A DNA stretch of 64,000 nt from Agitococcus sp. (lineage in GTDB: Bacteria; Pseudomonadota; Gammaproteobacteria; Pseudomonadales; Moraxellaceae). Under the pieces are notes generated by a model. That model was not told the DNA's origin and ran no database searches. It saw only the letters and a list, made by a program, of their open reading frames with translations. The translations under genes and the position numbers were made by a program. Below, in pieces: positions 62,450 through 64,000 of this stretch. Within the stretch, counting starts at the first letter, position 1, and each line of letters begins with the position of its first letter. Location: NCBI GenBank assembly GCA_030646715.1, contig JAUSLJ010000042.1, positions 62,001-126,000 on the forward strand, read 5' to 3'.

Positions 62450-62535
62450 TTGGCAAGACATCAATATACCTAAAGACTACGTACGCCCACAGCTTTTAGG
62501 CTCAAAATGGCTCATTCTATCAGCACTTAAAATGG

Positions 62536-63414
62536 ATGCAAAAAAAAGTCATGGTCAGGCTCAAACTGTCTCTGGAATTGAATTACGAGATACAAGGACA
62601 AGGTTCGGACTTTATCTTTAACATACATAATGCCCATACACATCATCAACGGGTGTCTGATGAGCATTTAGAGTTAAGCCAAAATATCGCCACAGACATT
62701 TATACCGATCCTGCAACCGCAAATCGTTATCTCCGCATACACGCAGAAGCAGGGCACTTAAAGGTGCGTTATCAATCCACCGTTGATATTGACCATTATT
62801 TTGCTGACCCTACACAGATTGCGGAAGTGTCCGTGGCGCAATTGCCTGCCCAAGCCTTGAGTTATATTTACCCGAGTCGTTACTGTCAGTCTGACCGCTT
62901 ACATCGGCTGGCTATTCGTGAGTTTGGTCATTTATGGCAGGGTTACAGCCGTGTTAAAGCGATTCAAGATTGGGTGCAAAACCGCATTGTTTATACACCT
63001 AATACCTCGGACAGTAGTACGTCAGCCATTGATACGTTGATTGAGCAAGTCGGTGTTTGTCGAGATTATGCTCATTTAATGATTGCGTTGTGTAGAGCAG
63101 TCAATATTCCCGCGCGTTTTGTTACAGGCACAGATTACGGCGCGTATCCTGTGTGGGGGCCACCGAATTTTCATGCCTATGTTGAAGTCTATTTAGGCAA
63201 TCGGTGGTATATGTTTGACCCCACAGGTTCATCTATTCCGATGGGTTTTGTTCGTTTTGGTGTTGGACGCGATGCGGCAGATGTTCCCTTTGCCACCATT
63301 TTTGGTATGGTCAATGGTTCGCCACCGATGATTGATATTAACGCAGTGGTTGATGCGCAGCAGAATCTAGTATTGCCCTATCATTGCGTAGAAGCGATCT
63401 CGACTTCTGAGTAA
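62536..63414 (+). CDS. Transglutaminase-like cysteine protease family protein
   Basis: The 292-residue cytoplasmic protein has an N-terminal strand region and a transglutaminase-like core. The catalytic triad is C175 (in GVCRDYAHL), H213 (in NFHAYVEVYLG) and D228 (in WYMFDPTG). An N-terminal SLELNYEIQGQGSDFIF segment resembles those of this widespread bacterial group, which are often near circularly permuted ATP-grasp or alpha-E genes; none is in this window. Start at 62536 or at an ATG 15 bp further in. Confidence 0.85.
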   Translation: MQKKVMVRLKLSLELNYEIQGQGSDFIFNIHNAHTHHQRVSDEHLELSQNIATDIYTDPATANRYLRIHAEAGHLKVRYQSTVDIDHYFADPTQIAEVSVAQLPAQALSYIYPSRYCQSDRLHRLAIREFGHLWQGYSRVKAIQDWVQNRIVYTPNTSDSSTSAIDTLIEQVGVCRDYAHLMIALCRAVNIPARFVTGTDYGAYPVWGPPNFHAYVEVYLGNRWYMFDPTGSSIPMGFVRFGVGRDAADVPFATIFGMVNGSPPMIDINAVVDAQQNLVLPYHCVEAISTSE

Positions 63415-63444
63415 GCTTTAATTAGATGCTGATGTTTAAGTTTG

Positions 63445-63499
63445 CCCCTCCGACTCCGCTCAGGGAGCGTTTTGCGTTGGCTGAGCGGAGTCGAAGCCA
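63445..63499. repeat. CTTCGAC...GTCGAAG palindromic repeat, copy 2
   Basis: Reverse-complemented, it closely matches the element at 8216-8268: GGCTTCGACTCCGCTCAG and CTGAGCGGAGTCGGAGGG arms flanking GCAAAACG. As in the first copy, it lies between two convergent genes. Confidence 0.85.
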
Positions 63500-63516
63500 T
63501 TTGGTAAAAGAGATTC

Positions 63517-63834
63517 CTAATCGCCAAAACGTTCATTAACGGCAGAAAACGTCCATGAAGCCAACGCCACCACCAACATGGTCGAAAACGCGCGCCACAT
63601 TAAATCATCTTGCACAATAAAATCCCAAATCGCCAAAATACTCAGTACCGTACAAATCAACAAGCTGATTGAGACTAAGGTAAAAGAAATGGTCTTTACG
63701 ACGTGCGGATTAATAAAGCCTTTCGCTTTGGCTTTAGGCAGTTCAAACTCTGGCGTAAAGCTGACTTTATGGCTAGAGGACGAATCTTGATGTTCCATAG
63801 TGACCAGCATAGATAAAAGTGATGAGCCAATCAT
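63517..63834 (-). CDS. Small two-helix membrane protein of unknown function
   Basis: The 105-residue protein has two hydrophobic segments ([20 protein letters not shown] and [15 protein letters not shown]) after a polar N-terminus; a short KAKAKG basic stretch before the first suggests cytoplasmic N-terminus. I do not recognise the family. The start was placed at 63834, but in-frame ATGs at 63810 and 63798 are also possible because no clear ribosome-binding site stands out. It cannot reach the longer ORF start at 63978 because rarA begins divergently at 63885. Confidence 0.6.
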   Translation of the reverse strand: MIGSSLLSMLVTMEHQDSSSSHKVSFTPEFELPKAKAKGFINPHVVKTISFTLVSISLLICTVLSILAIWDFIVQDDLMWRAFSTMLVVALASWTFSAVNERFGD

Positions 63835-63884
63835 GCGCTGATTGCGGGTACTTGCCAAGACCCTACCGTGGCCAAGAGAATAGT

Positions 63885-64000
63885 ATGAAAACACAGTATC
63901 AACCCCTTGCCGAACGTATGCGCCCGCAAATAATTGACGAGGTTTTAGGCCAAGATCATTTATTGGGTGCAGGCGCACCGTTGCGGGTGTTGTTGGCGAA
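63885..64000 (+). CDS. rarA: Replication-associated recombination protein RarA (5' end only)
   Basis: The window ends after 38 codons. The visible part, [20 protein letters not shown] followed by [13 protein letters not shown], matches the start of the RarA/MgsA clamp-loader-like AAA ATPase, which acts at stalled replication forks. The Walker A motif lies beyond the edge. The ribosome-binding region AAGAGA is about seven bases before the ATG. Confidence 0.85.
   Translation, partial: MKTQYQPLAERMRPQIIDEVLGQDHLLGAGAPLRVLLA

Overview
The window reads as the chromosome of a moderately AT-rich gammaproteobacterium. Housekeeping blocks have typical gammaproteobacterial order: pilT-pilU divergent from yggS-proC-yggT-yggU, rnfH convergent with bamE and divergent fur, and glnK-amtB behind a sigma-54-like promoter. 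Twitching-pilus ATPases, very large DUF11 surface proteins and many dispersed palindromic repeats suggest a surface-growing or filamentous lineage such as Thiotrichales or a neighbour. That placement is inference, not proof. I saw no prophage, insertion sequence, CRISPR array or tRNA.

Layout. 0-7 kb: isoprenoid genes dxs and ispA, then a zinc uptake locus (outer-membrane protein, periplasmic binding protein, ATPase, permease) with a Zur-box palindrome upstream of its first gene. 7-17 kb: a DUF1566 exported protein, a small membrane protein, a hybrid histidine kinase, a tandem thioredoxin-fold protein, a Lon-substrate-domain protein and a TetR / FAD oxidoreductase / PlsC cluster. 16.5-21 kb: a SigZ-like sigma factor with a cysteine-rich tail beside an unlisted 49-residue protein with 16 cysteines, HIT and Hyi genes, and terC behind a yybP-ykoY (manganese) riboswitch. 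21-33 kb: metabolic and transport genes including amtB, glnK, ubiK, comM, pdxH, ilvD, argA and argE.

33.7-52.1 kb holds the most distinctive locus. Five consecutive plus-strand genes (161, 987, 2318, 404 and 1888 residues) and one convergent gene (151 residues) encode exported DUF11-type proteins, a DUF11/Ig/beta-barrel chimera and an OmpA-type peptidoglycan-binding protein. An ECF sigma factor and a small zinc-finger anti-sigma factor follow. I infer a cell-surface fibre, sheath or adhesin system in which the barrel protein sits in the outer membrane, the OmpA protein ties it to the wall and the DUF11 proteins form the exposed stalk. Individual domains are known; the combination deserves attention.

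53-64 kb returns to conserved genes: pilU, pilT, yggS, proC, yggT, yggU, a dynamin-like GTPase, an NSS-like membrane protein, rnfH, bamE, fur, a transglutaminase-like protein and the start of rarA at the right edge. Four families of short palindromic repeats are scattered between genes. One has supplied the C-terminal codons of rnfH.
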